A stretch of DNA of 55,069 bases, from the NCBI RefSeq assembly GCF_014697355.1, contig NZ_JACJRQ010000048.1:1-55069 (forward strand), written 5' to 3'. Within the stretch, counting starts at the first letter, position 1; every line of letters begins with the position of its first letter. Below the pieces are notes generated by a model. It was not told where the DNA came from. It saw only the letters and a program-made list of their open reading frames with translations, and ran no database searches. The DNA comes from Nostoc calcicola FACHB-3891 (GTDB taxonomy: Bacteria; Cyanobacteriota; Cyanobacteriia; Cyanobacteriales; Nostocaceae). Made by a program: the position numbers and the translations under genes. Positions 36,061-43,982 of the stretch are shown here, piece by piece.

Positions 36061-36350
36061 ATTAAAGCTCAGAAGTTGGATGTTGGAGTTAAAAGCACGA
36101 CATTCCGAGTTCTGAGCTTTATTTTTGGAGTTGAGAAGCTCAACGTTCCAGCAAAAAGGTGCAACTTCCGAGTTCACAGGCTCAACGTTCCAGCAAAAAG
36201 GTGCAACTTTCGAGTTCACAGGCTCAACGTTCGAGTAAAAAGGTGCAACTTCGGAGTTCAGAAGCTCAACGTTCGAGCAAAAAGGTGCAACTTCCGAGTT
36301 CAGAGGCTCAACGTTCGAGTAAAAAGGTGTAGCTTCCGAGTTCAGAGGCT
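36061..36350. repeat. Minisatellite of 21-bp / 42-bp units
   Basis: Five copies of a 42-bp unit (from about 36139 to 36348) starting GCTCAACGTTC.AGCAAAAAG and continuing GTGCAACTTCCGAGTTCA.AG. The two halves are themselves related 21-mers (13 of 21 identical), and decayed 21-mers continue upstream to about 36065. Because the period is a multiple of three, both strands stay open. Plus strand: heptads such as RLNVRVK and RCNFRVQ (36076-36381). Minus strand: heptads LLNSEVA and PFCSNVE (open from about 36366 to 35914). I cannot say whether either is expressed. Confidence 0.85.
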
Positions 36351-36502
36351 CAATTTTGGTGTTCTAATCATTAAAATTTGAGAATGTGTGGAGTCAATTC
36401 AATAGAATCATCCCAACAGATCATAATTTAGATGAAATTGCAAGTGTATTTGTTGACTTTGCCGAGAAACAAAAGTTTTCCTTTTGGCGAAAGGGTTAGA
36501 CA

Positions 36503-37153
36503 ATGAGTGATTTACAGACCCAGTTACCGACGTACACATGGATTTGTGCTTCTTGGCAAGAGTATGAGCAAGCGATCGCTAACTTGCTCAACGAGAAGGG
36601 AAAAAGCTACTACTACAAAGGACACATGAGGCTGGAAATGCCACCAGTTAGTTTTGATCATGGCAAAGACCATGTGGTAATTATTTTTGCTGTAACTCTA
36701 TTTGCGACCATTAAAGGGATTCTAGCCACAGGCTTAGACACCACGACTTTTCGTAAAACCGGAGTTCAGGATTGTCAGCCCGATGTAGCGTATTACCTCA
36801 GAGAACGCGCCCAAACTATTCCAGCCGGTACAGGAATTGTCAACCTCGATCGCTATCCTGCACCGGATTTAGTGATTGAGATTGCGAAAACATCTTTGCT
36901 GGATGACTTGGGTACAAAGCGATCTCTTTATGAAGAATTGGACGTTGCTGAATATTGGGTAGTTGATGTCCAAAATGCCCAAATTATTGCCTATGCTATG
37001 GCAGAGCAGGGTAGTAAACGTATCCAAGAATCACAGGTATTGCCGGGATTGGCGATGTTTATTTTAGAAGAAGCCTTACGCCGTAGTCGTGAAATGAGTC
37101 AATCTGAAGTTGGGGCTTGGTTATTGAGCGAGTTTCAGCAAAAGGAGGATTGA
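36503..37153 (+). CDS. Uma2 family endonuclease (DUF820)
   Basis: 216 aa, PD-(D/E)XK nuclease fold of the family greatly expanded in cyanobacteria. Core residues: Asp in QDCQPDVAYY, the D...EIxK signature in APDLVIEIAKTS, and the helix KRSLYEELDVAEYWVVD. Family members are annotated as Uma2 restriction-type nucleases; target and role are unknown. A 38-codon open frame (36383-36499) ends 3 nt before this gene and may be a remnant or a leader. Confidence 0.88.
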   Translation: MSDLQTQLPTYTWICASWQEYEQAIANLLNEKGKSYYYKGHMRLEMPPVSFDHGKDHVVIIFAVTLFATIKGILATGLDTTTFRKTGVQDCQPDVAYYLRERAQTIPAGTGIVNLDRYPAPDLVIEIAKTSLLDDLGTKRSLYEELDVAEYWVVDVQNAQIIAYAMAEQGSKRIQESQVLPGLAMFILEEALRRSREMSQSEVGAWLLSEFQQKED

Positions 37154-37217
37154 ACATTGGCAGTTTGGAGCATTGTTAATTACTCATCTGATTTTGATTG
37201 TCAAAATTGCAAACTGC

Positions 37218-37250
37218 CGATCCCCAACTTATTTAATAAGTCGGGGATCG
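37218..37250 (+). terminator. Terminator after the Uma2 gene
   Basis: CGATCCCCAACTTATT pairs (one mismatch) with AATAAGTCGGGGATCG, followed by TGTTTATC; it lies 65 nt downstream of the Uma2 stop. Confidence 0.65.
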
Positions 37251-37332
37251 TGTTTATCATGAACGATTCAGGATTGCTATTTTATGCAGAGACGCAACTT
37301 TACCCGCATCTCTATAATGTGTTTGCATGACT

Positions 37333-38079
37333 TTATTCTGCGTTCACAAATTCCAAATATCCATTGCTGAGTTCTTTCACCGCCAACTCATAAAATTGTT
37401 TACCGTGTTCTGGCGTTGCTAAAGCCGGATTTGATCCCATGCGTCCATCTGGATAACGCACTCGAAAGTCTGCTGCACTATAAATCCTGTGTCCGCTTGC
37501 AACTTCTGGTGAAAGGGGTGCTTGCTTAATCGCTTCTGGATAAACGTACTGGGTGAGGGCTACTTCACTTGGGGTTGCGTGAGAACCTTCTCGATCCCCA
37601 TATAATTCTTTAGCTAGTTTATATACTGAACTGCACATAAACCAGTTAGCCACTTGACATTGTACTTGTTGGGCATTGGCAATGTGCAAATCTTCCAAAT
37701 GAGCGTAAGTTTCGGAGAAAGCGGCTTTGAGGGTGGCGATGTTACCGCCGTGTCCGTTGATAAAGTAGAACTTGCTAAAACCAGCTTTGGCAAGACTTGT
37801 TACATAGTCTCGCACTACTTGAATTAAAGTACTGGGGCGCAGACTGATTGTGCCAGGGAAAGCAGTATGGTGCAGTGCCATGCCTACATTGATTGTAGGG
37901 GCAACGATCGCTCCAGTTGCATCACCCACGCCACGAGCGATCGCTTCTGCACAAATAGCATCAGTACCAATTAATCCTGTTGGTCCATGTTGTTCTGTGG
38001 AACCAATGGGAAAAATAATACCCTTTGACTGCTGTAAATAAGCTTCAACTTCTTGCCAAGTACTTAAATGTAGTAACAT
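37333..38079 (-). CDS. Creatininase family protein
   Basis: Metal-dependent amidohydrolase, about 248 aa. Motifs: FPIGSTEQHGPTGLIGTDAI (metal ligands Glu, His, Asp), HHTAFPGTISL, FINGHGGN and DREGSHATPSEVALT. The family includes creatininase, mycofactocin MftE and FAPy deformylase (ArfB); in cyanobacteria the role is usually unknown. I chose the ATG at 38079 because the conserved domain begins there; a TTG at 38121 would add 14 non-conserved residues. A 143-bp mobile repeat sits just upstream. Confidence 0.87.
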   Translation of the reverse strand: MLLHLSTWQEVEAYLQQSKGIIFPIGSTEQHGPTGLIGTDAICAEAIARGVGDATGAIVAPTINVGMALHHTAFPGTISLRPSTLIQVVRDYVTSLAKAGFSKFYFINGHGGNIATLKAAFSETYAHLEDLHIANAQQVQCQVANWFMCSSVYKLAKELYGDREGSHATPSEVALTQYVYPEAIKQAPLSPEVASGHRIYSAADFRVRYPDGRMGSNPALATPEHGKQFYELAVKELSNGYLEFVNAE

Positions 38080-38130
38080 TTTTAATGATTTTCCTCTTAT
38101 AAGGCATCTTCTGTGATTCAACTTCTATTA

Positions 38131-38273
38131 ACGTGAGTTCGACAAACCTCACCCTCCCAACCTCCCTCTCCTAAAAGGCAAGGGAGGAGCAAGAAAAATC
38201 AAGGTTTTGCTCCCCTCTCCTCGTAGGAGAGGGGTTGGGGGTGAGGTCAAAACAGTACTCATCGAACTCACGT
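38131..38273. mobile_element. MITE-like element, 143 bp, with 12-bp TIRs and 7-bp target duplication
   Basis: Terminal inverted repeats ACGTGAGTTCGA (38131-38142) and TCGAACTCACGT (38262-38273) are perfect. The direct repeat TCTATTA flanks it on both sides (38124-38130 and 38274-38280). The interior is a large imperfect palindrome (CCTCACCC...CCCCTCTCC / GGAGAGGGG...GGGTGAGG). It has no coding capacity. A TCGAACTCACGT end also occurs alone at about 54782. Confidence 0.85.
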
Positions 38274-38311
38274 TCTATTAATACAATTATGAAGTTGCTT
38301 TGGTTTTAGTG

Positions 38312-38350
38312 GTGGCGTAGACGCTAAGCGGCTTGTCGTAGACATCCCCA
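38312..38350. repeat. Small dispersed repeat, variant of the 48696 element
   Basis: GGCGTAGACGCTAAGCGGCT, then TGTCGTAGACATC. It resembles a shortened form of the repeat that interrupts the DUF433 gene (GCGTAGACGC ... AGCGGCTTGCCGAAGGCATC). Confidence 0.55.
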
Positions 38351-38380
38351 CAATTTTGATTTGTGATAACTCCAAACCAC

Positions 38381-38413
38381 AGATACCCGAATTCTTTAAG
38401 AATTCGGGTATCT
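38381..38413. terminator. Perfect 14-bp hairpin, orphan terminator
   Basis: AGATACCCGAATTC (38381-38394), loop TTTAA, then the exact complement (38400-38413) followed by TATTT. It has no gene immediately before it on the plus strand. It could terminate readthrough or be left over from a lost gene. Confidence 0.6.
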
Positions 38414-38509
38414 TATTTACAGCAGATTTCAAGTTTTTGAAGCAGACAAGCCAAGTTTAGTACCCAAGTATAAAGCCTGTTTTACTCCTGTTACCGCAGC
38501 GAGGCGTAG

Positions 38510-38558
38510 CCCATTCTGACTCCTGAATTCTGAATTCTGAATTCTGAATTCTGACTTC
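38510..38558. repeat. GAATTCT heptamer array
   Basis: GAATTCT repeated about four times with variants (ATTCTGA frame), the same heptamer family as 10021-10055. Confidence 0.75.
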
Positions 38559-38652
38559 TACTGTATTTCTCACCAATTATTTAGGATTGACTTATAAAAT
38601 ATTGCTTTTCTAGATCGTCAAGAAAACAAAGGGTATCAATCTCTAATCTTGA

Positions 38653-38925
38653 TTAATCAAAGTAATAATGTTTTTTTACGTTACTTTTAATTTCCCATAT
38701 GCAAGACATACCAGAGGGAAAAATTACCAAATCGCCTTCACCCATTTGTACTGGCTGTCCACCATCAGGAGTAACAACTACATCACCTTCCAAAAAGTAG
38801 CAAGTTTCTTGAGAATCATAAGTCCAAGGGAATTTTGAAACTTCCTTTTTCCAAATTGCCCATTTAGACACACCCAATTGTTCGAGACGTTGTTGACTGG
38901 GTTGATGCTCAACTTGAATTTCCAT
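38653..38925 (-). CDS. Cupin domain protein (DUF861 type)
   Basis: 90 aa single-domain cupin. Conserved core: WAIWKKEVSKFPWTYDSQET (with CYFLEGDVVVTP next) and GEGDLVIFPSGMSCIWEI. This is the small DUF861/EutQ-like cupin family. The usual metal-binding His residues are partly replaced, so a sensing or binding role is as likely as catalysis. It sits 22 bp after the Mo-nitrogenase-family gene on the same strand and is probably co-transcribed. Confidence 0.85.
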   Translation of the reverse strand: MEIQVEHQPSQQRLEQLGVSKWAIWKKEVSKFPWTYDSQETCYFLEGDVVVTPDGGQPVQMGEGDLVIFPSGMSCIWEIKSNVKKHYYFD

Positions 38926-38947
38926 ACAGTGTTTTCTCTAGTATTCT

Positions 38948-39307
38948 TCAGCAGTAGGATTGGATATCCTCTCCACACTGATCTACTAAATAACACAAAG
39001 CGCGAAAACGCAAGTAAACAAGTTCGTCATAAAGCGGATTGAGCTTGCACATTGGAGGAATGTGAGCTATTGTGCGACCAAAAAGCATGATATCACGCTC
39101 AAATGGACACTGGGCAGGAATCAGTTTAGCGATAAACTTGGCCAATTTGCGATTCTGAATTTCGATTTTATCGAGCCATTGACGTAATGGTTGCAGTAAA
39201 TCTAATTTCCGCACAGCAAATTGTTTTTTAGTACCTGCTGGATTACTTTCTTGTAAAGGGCTAATAAAAGCAGGTAGAAAAATTCGCCGATTCTTTGTTT
39301 TAAGCAT
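38948..39307 (-). CDS. Mo-dependent nitrogenase C-terminal domain family protein (copy 2)
   Basis: About 119 aa, paralogue of the gene at 21073. Shared blocks: LLQPLRQWLDKIEIQNRKLA, IPAQCPFERDIMLFG, HIPPMCKLNPLYDE and LRFRALCYLVDQCGEDIQSYC, with all the Cys of the domain conserved. The N-terminus differs. I chose the ATG at 39307; a TTG at 39319 would add four residues. It is upstream of, and close to, a small cupin gene, suggesting a two-gene unit. Function unknown. Confidence 0.84.
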   Translation of the reverse strand: MLKTKNRRIFLPAFISPLQESNPAGTKKQFAVRKLDLLQPLRQWLDKIEIQNRKLAKFIAKLIPAQCPFERDIMLFGRTIAHIPPMCKLNPLYDELVYLRFRALCYLVDQCGEDIQSYC

Positions 39308-40031
39308 GGTTGTTAGCAAGGTTTGCCTTGTGTAGATGAACTATTTGCCGACTTGGAATGCTGCGCTGTAATTTGTCTGGACAATTTGCATTATGCTTAG
39401 AAATCAAAAGTCAATTTAGCAGAATGCAAATAACTTACATGCATCTTTGGTGGGAAATAGTTTGGTTAATTGTTATTTAAACCCACCAAATGTTCGAGAA
39501 CTGTCCCGTTAAATACAAAATAACAAAGAAAATATAAAAATTGCATTTCTTTAACTTATTGATTGCTAATGGCAAAGATAGCAATTTTATATCTAAAATA
39601 TAAAACCTTGGTGACAAAACCGCCTAGTATCTAGAGATGTACTTTCAGGAACAAAAACAAAGCTTTGCTGTGACTGTATATACACTCCGCTAGGATTAGC
39701 GCCTACTATCTATAGATATTATCGTGCTGAATATTCAGTCATTTGTCCGATCTACTACACAAGGTAACCCAGATATTATCTAATAAGTGGCAGAAAATCC
39801 TTTCATAAGTTGAAACTAAGATCTACGAGTGCCATATCACAACACAGCACAGTTGGTGAAATTAAAATGGGGACTGGGGATTGGGGACTGGGGACTGGGG
39901 TAGTGGTATTTCAAACGAAAGATTATACCAATTCAAACAATCTTTGCAACACATCGATCATTTGTAGGGGCGCACAGCTGTGCGCCCCTACCCAATGTAT
40001 TTGTCGCATTGTTTTTTTCATTGGAAGTCCC
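39308..40031. other. Spacer with GGGGACT and CAGCTG repeats
   Basis: No intact gene. The first 450 bp are AT-rich and should contain the promoter of the minus-strand gene. GGGGACTGGGGATT heptamers lie at about 39868-39901, and a palindromic CAGCTG element at about 39964-40034. Confidence 0.5.
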
Positions 40032-40034
40032 TTA
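39964..40034. repeat. CAGCTG-centred palindromic repeat element (copy A)
   Basis: A perfect 28-nt palindrome centred on CAGCTG (GTAGGGGCGCACAG and its complement, 39964-39991) followed by an AT-rich tail ending AAGTCCCTTA. The same layout recurs at 54814-54887. The tail supplies the stop codon of the channel gene. Confidence 0.75.
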
Positions 40035-41723
40035 TGTGTGTCTTTCGCACACGACCTCATCACGCCACAATTGATATAACCGCGTGGCTGGCATTGTCAT
40101 ATATAAAATATCCCCAGGACTGAGGTTGGTTTCTAGTAAGTCCCAGCCGTGCAGGGTTTGGTGATTTGTTTCTACGTATAAGGGTACACAGTCGGCAGTC
40201 ATGGCTACATCTTTCACCCATTGACCGCAAAAGGCATGTGAAGGTGTGATCGCTGTGGCAAAAGCTACCCAAAGGCTATCTGCTGTGATGCCATTACCAA
40301 GGATTCGTCCCCCTAGTGCCGCTGCGGCAAAAGCTGGGGCTGCTAATTCAGCGGGACTGAGTACAGCCTCGAAGTCAAATAGCTGTTGCGCGATCCCAGC
40401 AAAATCGGGATCGGCATAATGGACAATCACGGGAATACTTGGTGCCAAGCTTTTGGCTTTGAGGGCAATTTCTAAATTGGTGGCATCGTTACTGGTTACA
40501 GCCAACACTGCGGCGGCAGAATCTATATTGCTGGACTTGAGTATGGTACGGAAGCTGGCATCACCTTGAATTACAGGAATACCCAGTCCTCTGGTGGTGT
40601 TGACAAATCTGTTATTTGGGTCGGTTTCAATCACTACCACTTCATGTCCGCTGGCGTGGAGTTGCTGGACAATTTTGACGCCAATACCACTCAAGCCACA
40701 GACGATGTAGTGATATCGCTGGGGTATTCGCGCTGCATCCCAAAATTGCTTAAAGCGGCTTCCCAGGACAAAATCGGTGAGCATGGCGTACCAAATACCA
40801 ATCACCACTGCACCAACCAGCATCATGACAACGGTAAATAATTTGATGCTGTTGGGAGCATTTTCTATTACTTTGTCATTACCGCCTGCTCCGGTAATCA
40901 TGCCCACAGAAAAATATAGAGCATCGATCAGAGACAACTTCAGCTCAGCAGATGTGTAGGTGAGTGTAGCAACCAGAATGACTGCGAGTAAGACAACAGC
41001 ACCCACGACTACCGATCGCCCATGTTGTTGAAACTGTTTGAGATTAGTTATAACTTTCAGCAATTTTCTAATTAGCGATCGCCTCTGAGGACGGACGTGG
41101 GGTTGTGTGCCAACAATTAAGCGATCGCCCACTTTTAACCGTTGTCCTGAGATGACGGCGGATACCAAATCCATTTCACCTTCTACTGGTAGATAATAAA
41201 TCAACATCCGCGATCGGTCTTCCCACAATTCACTCAGCTTTCGACCTTTCCACAAATGATTTTCATCAATGTATTCTTCGTGAATTGGCCAAGTTTGCTG
41301 AAATAACTTGATTTGCCCGATCGCTCTACTTCCCAGTGCTGCAAAAGTGAATACTGGTGCTGCCAAACCCACAACACTCATACTCAAATGGTCTGACAAA
41401 GTTTGATCTAAGCGCTCTCCCAAATTTGTATTATAAAAGCGGTTGATAATCCGAATCTGGGGATTCAGCACTCGCGCTTGCATCATAATTGACAAATTCA
41501 GTTCGTCTTTAGATCCAGCAATGACTAAAGTGTGCGCTTGCTCAATTCCTGCTGCTTTGAGGGTGGCTGCTGCTTGCAAATCACCAACAATCACATCGGG
41601 CACAGTTTCCCCTGGGATGGGTTGGTGATGAATGCCAACAACAAATGCTCCCTGGTGTCTGAGCAAACGAAATATTTTATATCCAGTACGTCCTAAGCCA
41701 CAAACAATAATTCGGGGTTTCAT
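40032..41723 (-). CDS. RCK-channel-RCK potassium channel family protein
   Basis: 563 aa. First Rossmann/TrkA-N (RCK) domain at 1-140 (VCGLGRTGYKIFRLL) with a TrkA-C-like segment to about 207. Then come a two-helix ion-channel module (TM1 about 238-256, pore loop about 265-283, TM2 about 293-315) and a second TrkA-N domain from 338 (VCGLSGIGVKIVQQL, QGDAS). The position of the usual TVGYGD filter reads SVGMITGAGGND, so K+ selectivity cannot be assumed. The stop codon (TAA) lies in the CCCTTA of a repeat element. Likely a ligand-gated cation channel of the inner or thylakoid membrane. Confidence 0.87.
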   Translation of the reverse strand: MKPRIIVCGLGRTGYKIFRLLRHQGAFVVGIHHQPIPGETVPDVIVGDLQAAATLKAAGIEQAHTLVIAGSKDELNLSIMMQARVLNPQIRIINRFYNTNLGERLDQTLSDHLSMSVVGLAAPVFTFAALGSRAIGQIKLFQQTWPIHEEYIDENHLWKGRKLSELWEDRSRMLIYYLPVEGEMDLVSAVISGQRLKVGDRLIVGTQPHVRPQRRSLIRKLLKVITNLKQFQQHGRSVVVGAVVLLAVILVATLTYTSAELKLSLIDALYFSVGMITGAGGNDKVIENAPNSIKLFTVVMMLVGAVVIGIWYAMLTDFVLGSRFKQFWDAARIPQRYHYIVCGLSGIGVKIVQQLHASGHEVVVIETDPNNRFVNTTRGLGIPVIQGDASFRTILKSSNIDSAAAVLAVTSNDATNLEIALKAKSLAPSIPVIVHYADPDFAGIAQQLFDFEAVLSPAELAAPAFAAAALGGRILGNGITADSLWVAFATAITPSHAFCGQWVKDVAMTADCVPLYVETNHQTLHGWDLLETNLSPGDILYMTMPATRLYQLWRDEVVCERHT

Positions 41724-42004
41724 GAAACGGCAGCATCTTTTACAGGCGGGGCTGCATTTCTAGTTATTCATCCAAATTATTACCCGGTTTTTTGGGTTTA
41801 ACTGTAACTGACAACACGATTGCTTTAAATGAGAGTGGCGAGTGGGGAGTCTACCGTGTACACACAACTGTTTTAAAATTGCTGCGTAACGTAAGATGGG
41901 TTAATTTTTGCTCATTGAGTTCATTCGCTTACCGTTACTCACCACGTTACCCCACCCTAACCCTCCCCTGTGCGGCGATCGCTAACTTGACAATATTTTC
42001 TGGG

Positions 42005-42355
42005 TTAAGGCTTAAGTTTTTCTTGCAAATGTTTAATACTTTGCAACAAATGTTCTTCCATGTATAAGAAAGACTTAAGTTTTTCTTGCAAATGTATAAG
42101 CCGTTGCTGCAAATGTTTAATACTTTGCAACAAATGTTCTTCCATGTATAAGAAAGGCTTAAGTTTTTCTTGCAAATGTATAAACCGTTGCTGCAAATGT
42201 TCTTTCATGTATAAGAAAGGCTTAAGTTTTTCTTGCAAATGTATAAGCCGTTGCTGCAAATGTTTAATACTTTGCAACAAATGTTCTTCCATGTATGAGA
42301 AAGGCTTAAGTTTTCCTTGCAAATGTATAAACCGTTGCTGCAAATGTTCTTCCAT
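42005..42355 (-). CDS. Coiled-coil repeat protein encoded by a 21-bp-based minisatellite
   Basis: A possible 116-aa protein made almost entirely of heptads: HLQQRLI, HLQEKLK, PFLYMEE, HLLQSIK. Four heptad types alternate in a higher-order unit of 49 residues (147 bp) that occurs about twice. Leu and Ile fall at fixed heptad positions, as in an amphipathic helix. A TGA lies 21 nt upstream of the first Met, and there is no clear ribosome-binding site. The plus strand is also open (42060-42428) but gives an unlikely Cys-rich product. Whether this is a gene or only a minisatellite is undecided; the repeat itself is certain. Confidence 0.45.
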   Translation of the reverse strand: MEEHLQQRFIHLQGKLKPFSYMEEHLLQSIKHLQQRLIHLQEKLKPFLYMKEHLQQRFIHLQEKLKPFLYMEEHLLQSIKHLQQRLIHLQEKLKSFLYMEEHLLQSIKHLQEKLKP

Positions 42356-42424
42356 GTATAAGAAAGGCTTAAATCATTGCAGCAATTGTTGTAACAAACT
42401 GATGAATCTATTTAACGTAAATAC

Positions 42425-42560
42425 GTAGTAGCGTGACAAGACTAAAATGTTGCAATAAATTTTCTTGTGGTGTGGACATCTTGTCCGCACCGGACGGGCG
42501 AGACGCCCATCCCACAAGAGCTAAATTTTATGCACTATTTTAGCCTTGACACGCTACTAC
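42425..42560. mobile_element. MITE-like element, 136 bp, with 24-bp TIRs and 6-bp target duplication
   Basis: The left end GTAGTAGCGTGACAAGACTA and the 24-nt right end (42537-42560) are inverted repeats with 22 of 24 matches. The direct repeat AAATAC flanks the element (42419-42424 and 42561-42566). The interior contains TGGACATCTTGTCCGC (also present at about 45616) and GGGCGAGACGCCC. It has no coding capacity. It lies 115 bp before the uvdE-type gene. Confidence 0.87.
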
Positions 42561-42675
42561 AAATACTTAGATTTTTCACCAAATCAAATATGATTCCTAT
42601 ACTTCTGTAGATACTCATCAGTCGTAGCAAAACTTATTAAAATGAAACAAGAGCAATAAGTGATAAATTAAACTA

Positions 42676-43632
42676 ATGACTGCAATCCAGTTCCAGAATT
42701 TACCTCATACACAGCAACAGAAAGTCACTCTACCCCACTTGGGGCTGGTTTGTATCACCATTGATAAACAAGTGCGCTTTCGGACAATGACGCGCACGCG
42801 CTACTTAAAACTGACTCTTGAGCAACGTGAAACTGCTTTAAGAGAACTGTATGAGCATAATTTACAGCGTCTACATGATGCTCTGTCTTTTTGTCAAGAA
42901 AATCAGATTCAACTCTATCGAATGTCCTCTGCTTTATTTCCTCTCAGTGACATGGAAGACGAAATCGGTGCAAATATATTAGAGGAAATGAGCGATCGCT
43001 TAGCCAAGATTGGCGAACGTGCAAAAGCATTAAACATCAGAATGGTGCTGCATCCAGATCAATATGTGGTGCTGAGTTCTGATTCCCCAGAAATTGTCAA
43101 AACAAGCATCAAAATTCTCCAACGACACGCCCGCACCCTTGATTTATTAGGCTTACCCCAATCGCCTTGGTCATTGATGAATATTCATGGTGGCAAATCT
43201 CAACGCAGCGAACAACTTGTAAAAGTAATCTCAGAATTACCAGAAGCAATTAAAAGTCGCTTGACTTTAGAAAATGATGAATACGCCTATAGTGCTAGCG
43301 AACTTTTAGCAGTGTGTCAGCAAGCAGGAATACCAATGGTATTCGATGCTCATCACCATATCTGCCACGAAAATTTAGACAGCTACGACGATCCAAGCGT
43401 AGCATCTATGTTGTATGCAGCACGAGAAACTTGGGCAAATCCAGATTGGCAATTAGTTCACATTTCCAATGGCGAAGAAGCTTTCAACGACAGAAAACAT
43501 AGTGATATGATTACCGCTATGCCGAGTGTTTACCATGAAGTACCTTGGATAGAAGTCGAAGCTAAACACAAAGAAGCAGCGATCGCTCATTTGCGTTCTT
43601 GGTGGTTGATGGAATCGGGAGTTAGGAGTTAG
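42676..43632 (+). CDS. uvsE: UV DNA damage repair endonuclease (UvdE/UvsE)
   Basis: Endonuclease of 318 aa that nicks 5' of UV photoproducts and other lesions; TIM-barrel, metal-dependent. Recognisable motifs: LGLVCIT, YRMSSALFPL, MVLHPDQYVVLSS, MNIHGGK, LENDE, VFDAHHHICH, HISNGEEAF and EVEAKHKE, which carry the conserved metal ligands. The last four residues and the stop codon are read from the GGAGTTA heptamer array, so the C-terminus has been replaced or trimmed by the repeat. Confidence 0.93.
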   Translation: MTAIQFQNLPHTQQQKVTLPHLGLVCITIDKQVRFRTMTRTRYLKLTLEQRETALRELYEHNLQRLHDALSFCQENQIQLYRMSSALFPLSDMEDEIGANILEEMSDRLAKIGERAKALNIRMVLHPDQYVVLSSDSPEIVKTSIKILQRHARTLDLLGLPQSPWSLMNIHGGKSQRSEQLVKVISELPEAIKSRLTLENDEYAYSASELLAVCQQAGIPMVFDAHHHICHENLDSYDDPSVASMLYAARETWANPDWQLVHISNGEEAFNDRKHSDMITAMPSVYHEVPWIEVEAKHKEAAIAHLRSWWLMESGVRS

Positions 43633-43692
43633 GAGTTAGGGGTTAGGAGTTAGGAGTTAGGAGTTAGGAGTTAGGGGTTAGGAGTTAGGAGT
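43618..43692. repeat. GGAGTTA heptamer array (10 units)
   Basis: GGAGTTA and GGGGTTA units in perfect 7-bp phase, starting inside the last codons of the uvsE-type gene. Confidence 0.92.
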
Positions 43693-43867
43693 AGAGATGC
43701 GGTTAACCCAAGTCTTTCCAAGAGCTGGGAGTTGGGAGTAAGAATTTAGAATCATGAATTTAGATAGAATCAGTTCGGAGTAGAACTCAATAGTGTATTG
43801 TTAACTACTGAATCAAAAATTTAGCTGTTTGACCTTTTCCTGAATACCCAGTTGGATTTCTAATTAA

Positions 43868-43970
43868 TAACTCCTAACCCTTAACTCCTAACTCCTAACC
43901 CTTAACTCCTAACTCCTAACTCCTAACCCTTAACTCCTAACTCCTAACCCTTAACTCCTAACTCCTAACT
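43868..43970. repeat. TAACTCC/TAACCCT heptamer array (14 units), inverted to the previous array
   Basis: Fourteen full heptamers, TAACTCC and TAACCCT, the reverse complement of the array at 43618-43692, ending 12 nt before the Hsp70-like start codon. The two arrays, 175 bp apart, could pair over about 70 bp. Confidence 0.92.
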
Positions 43971-43982
43971 TTTTGATAAAAT

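Noticed and set aside
39810..40079. 89-aa open frame in the spacer before the channel gene
   Set aside because: It is translated mainly from GGGGACT heptamers and the CAGCTG palindrome and overlaps the 3' end of the channel gene.
41792..42067. 91-aa open frame before the coiled-coil array
   Set aside because: Made of spacer repeat fragments and the start of the minisatellite; no protein-like conservation visible.
42060..42428. Plus-strand Cys-rich repeat protein
   Set aside because: The frame is open only because the repeat period is a multiple of three; composition (SCKCISRCCKC) is implausible beside the regular coiled coil on the other strand.
43618..43970. CRISPR-like array
   Set aside because: The repeat unit is 7 bp with no spacers; these are heptamer STRRs, and no cas genes are in the window.
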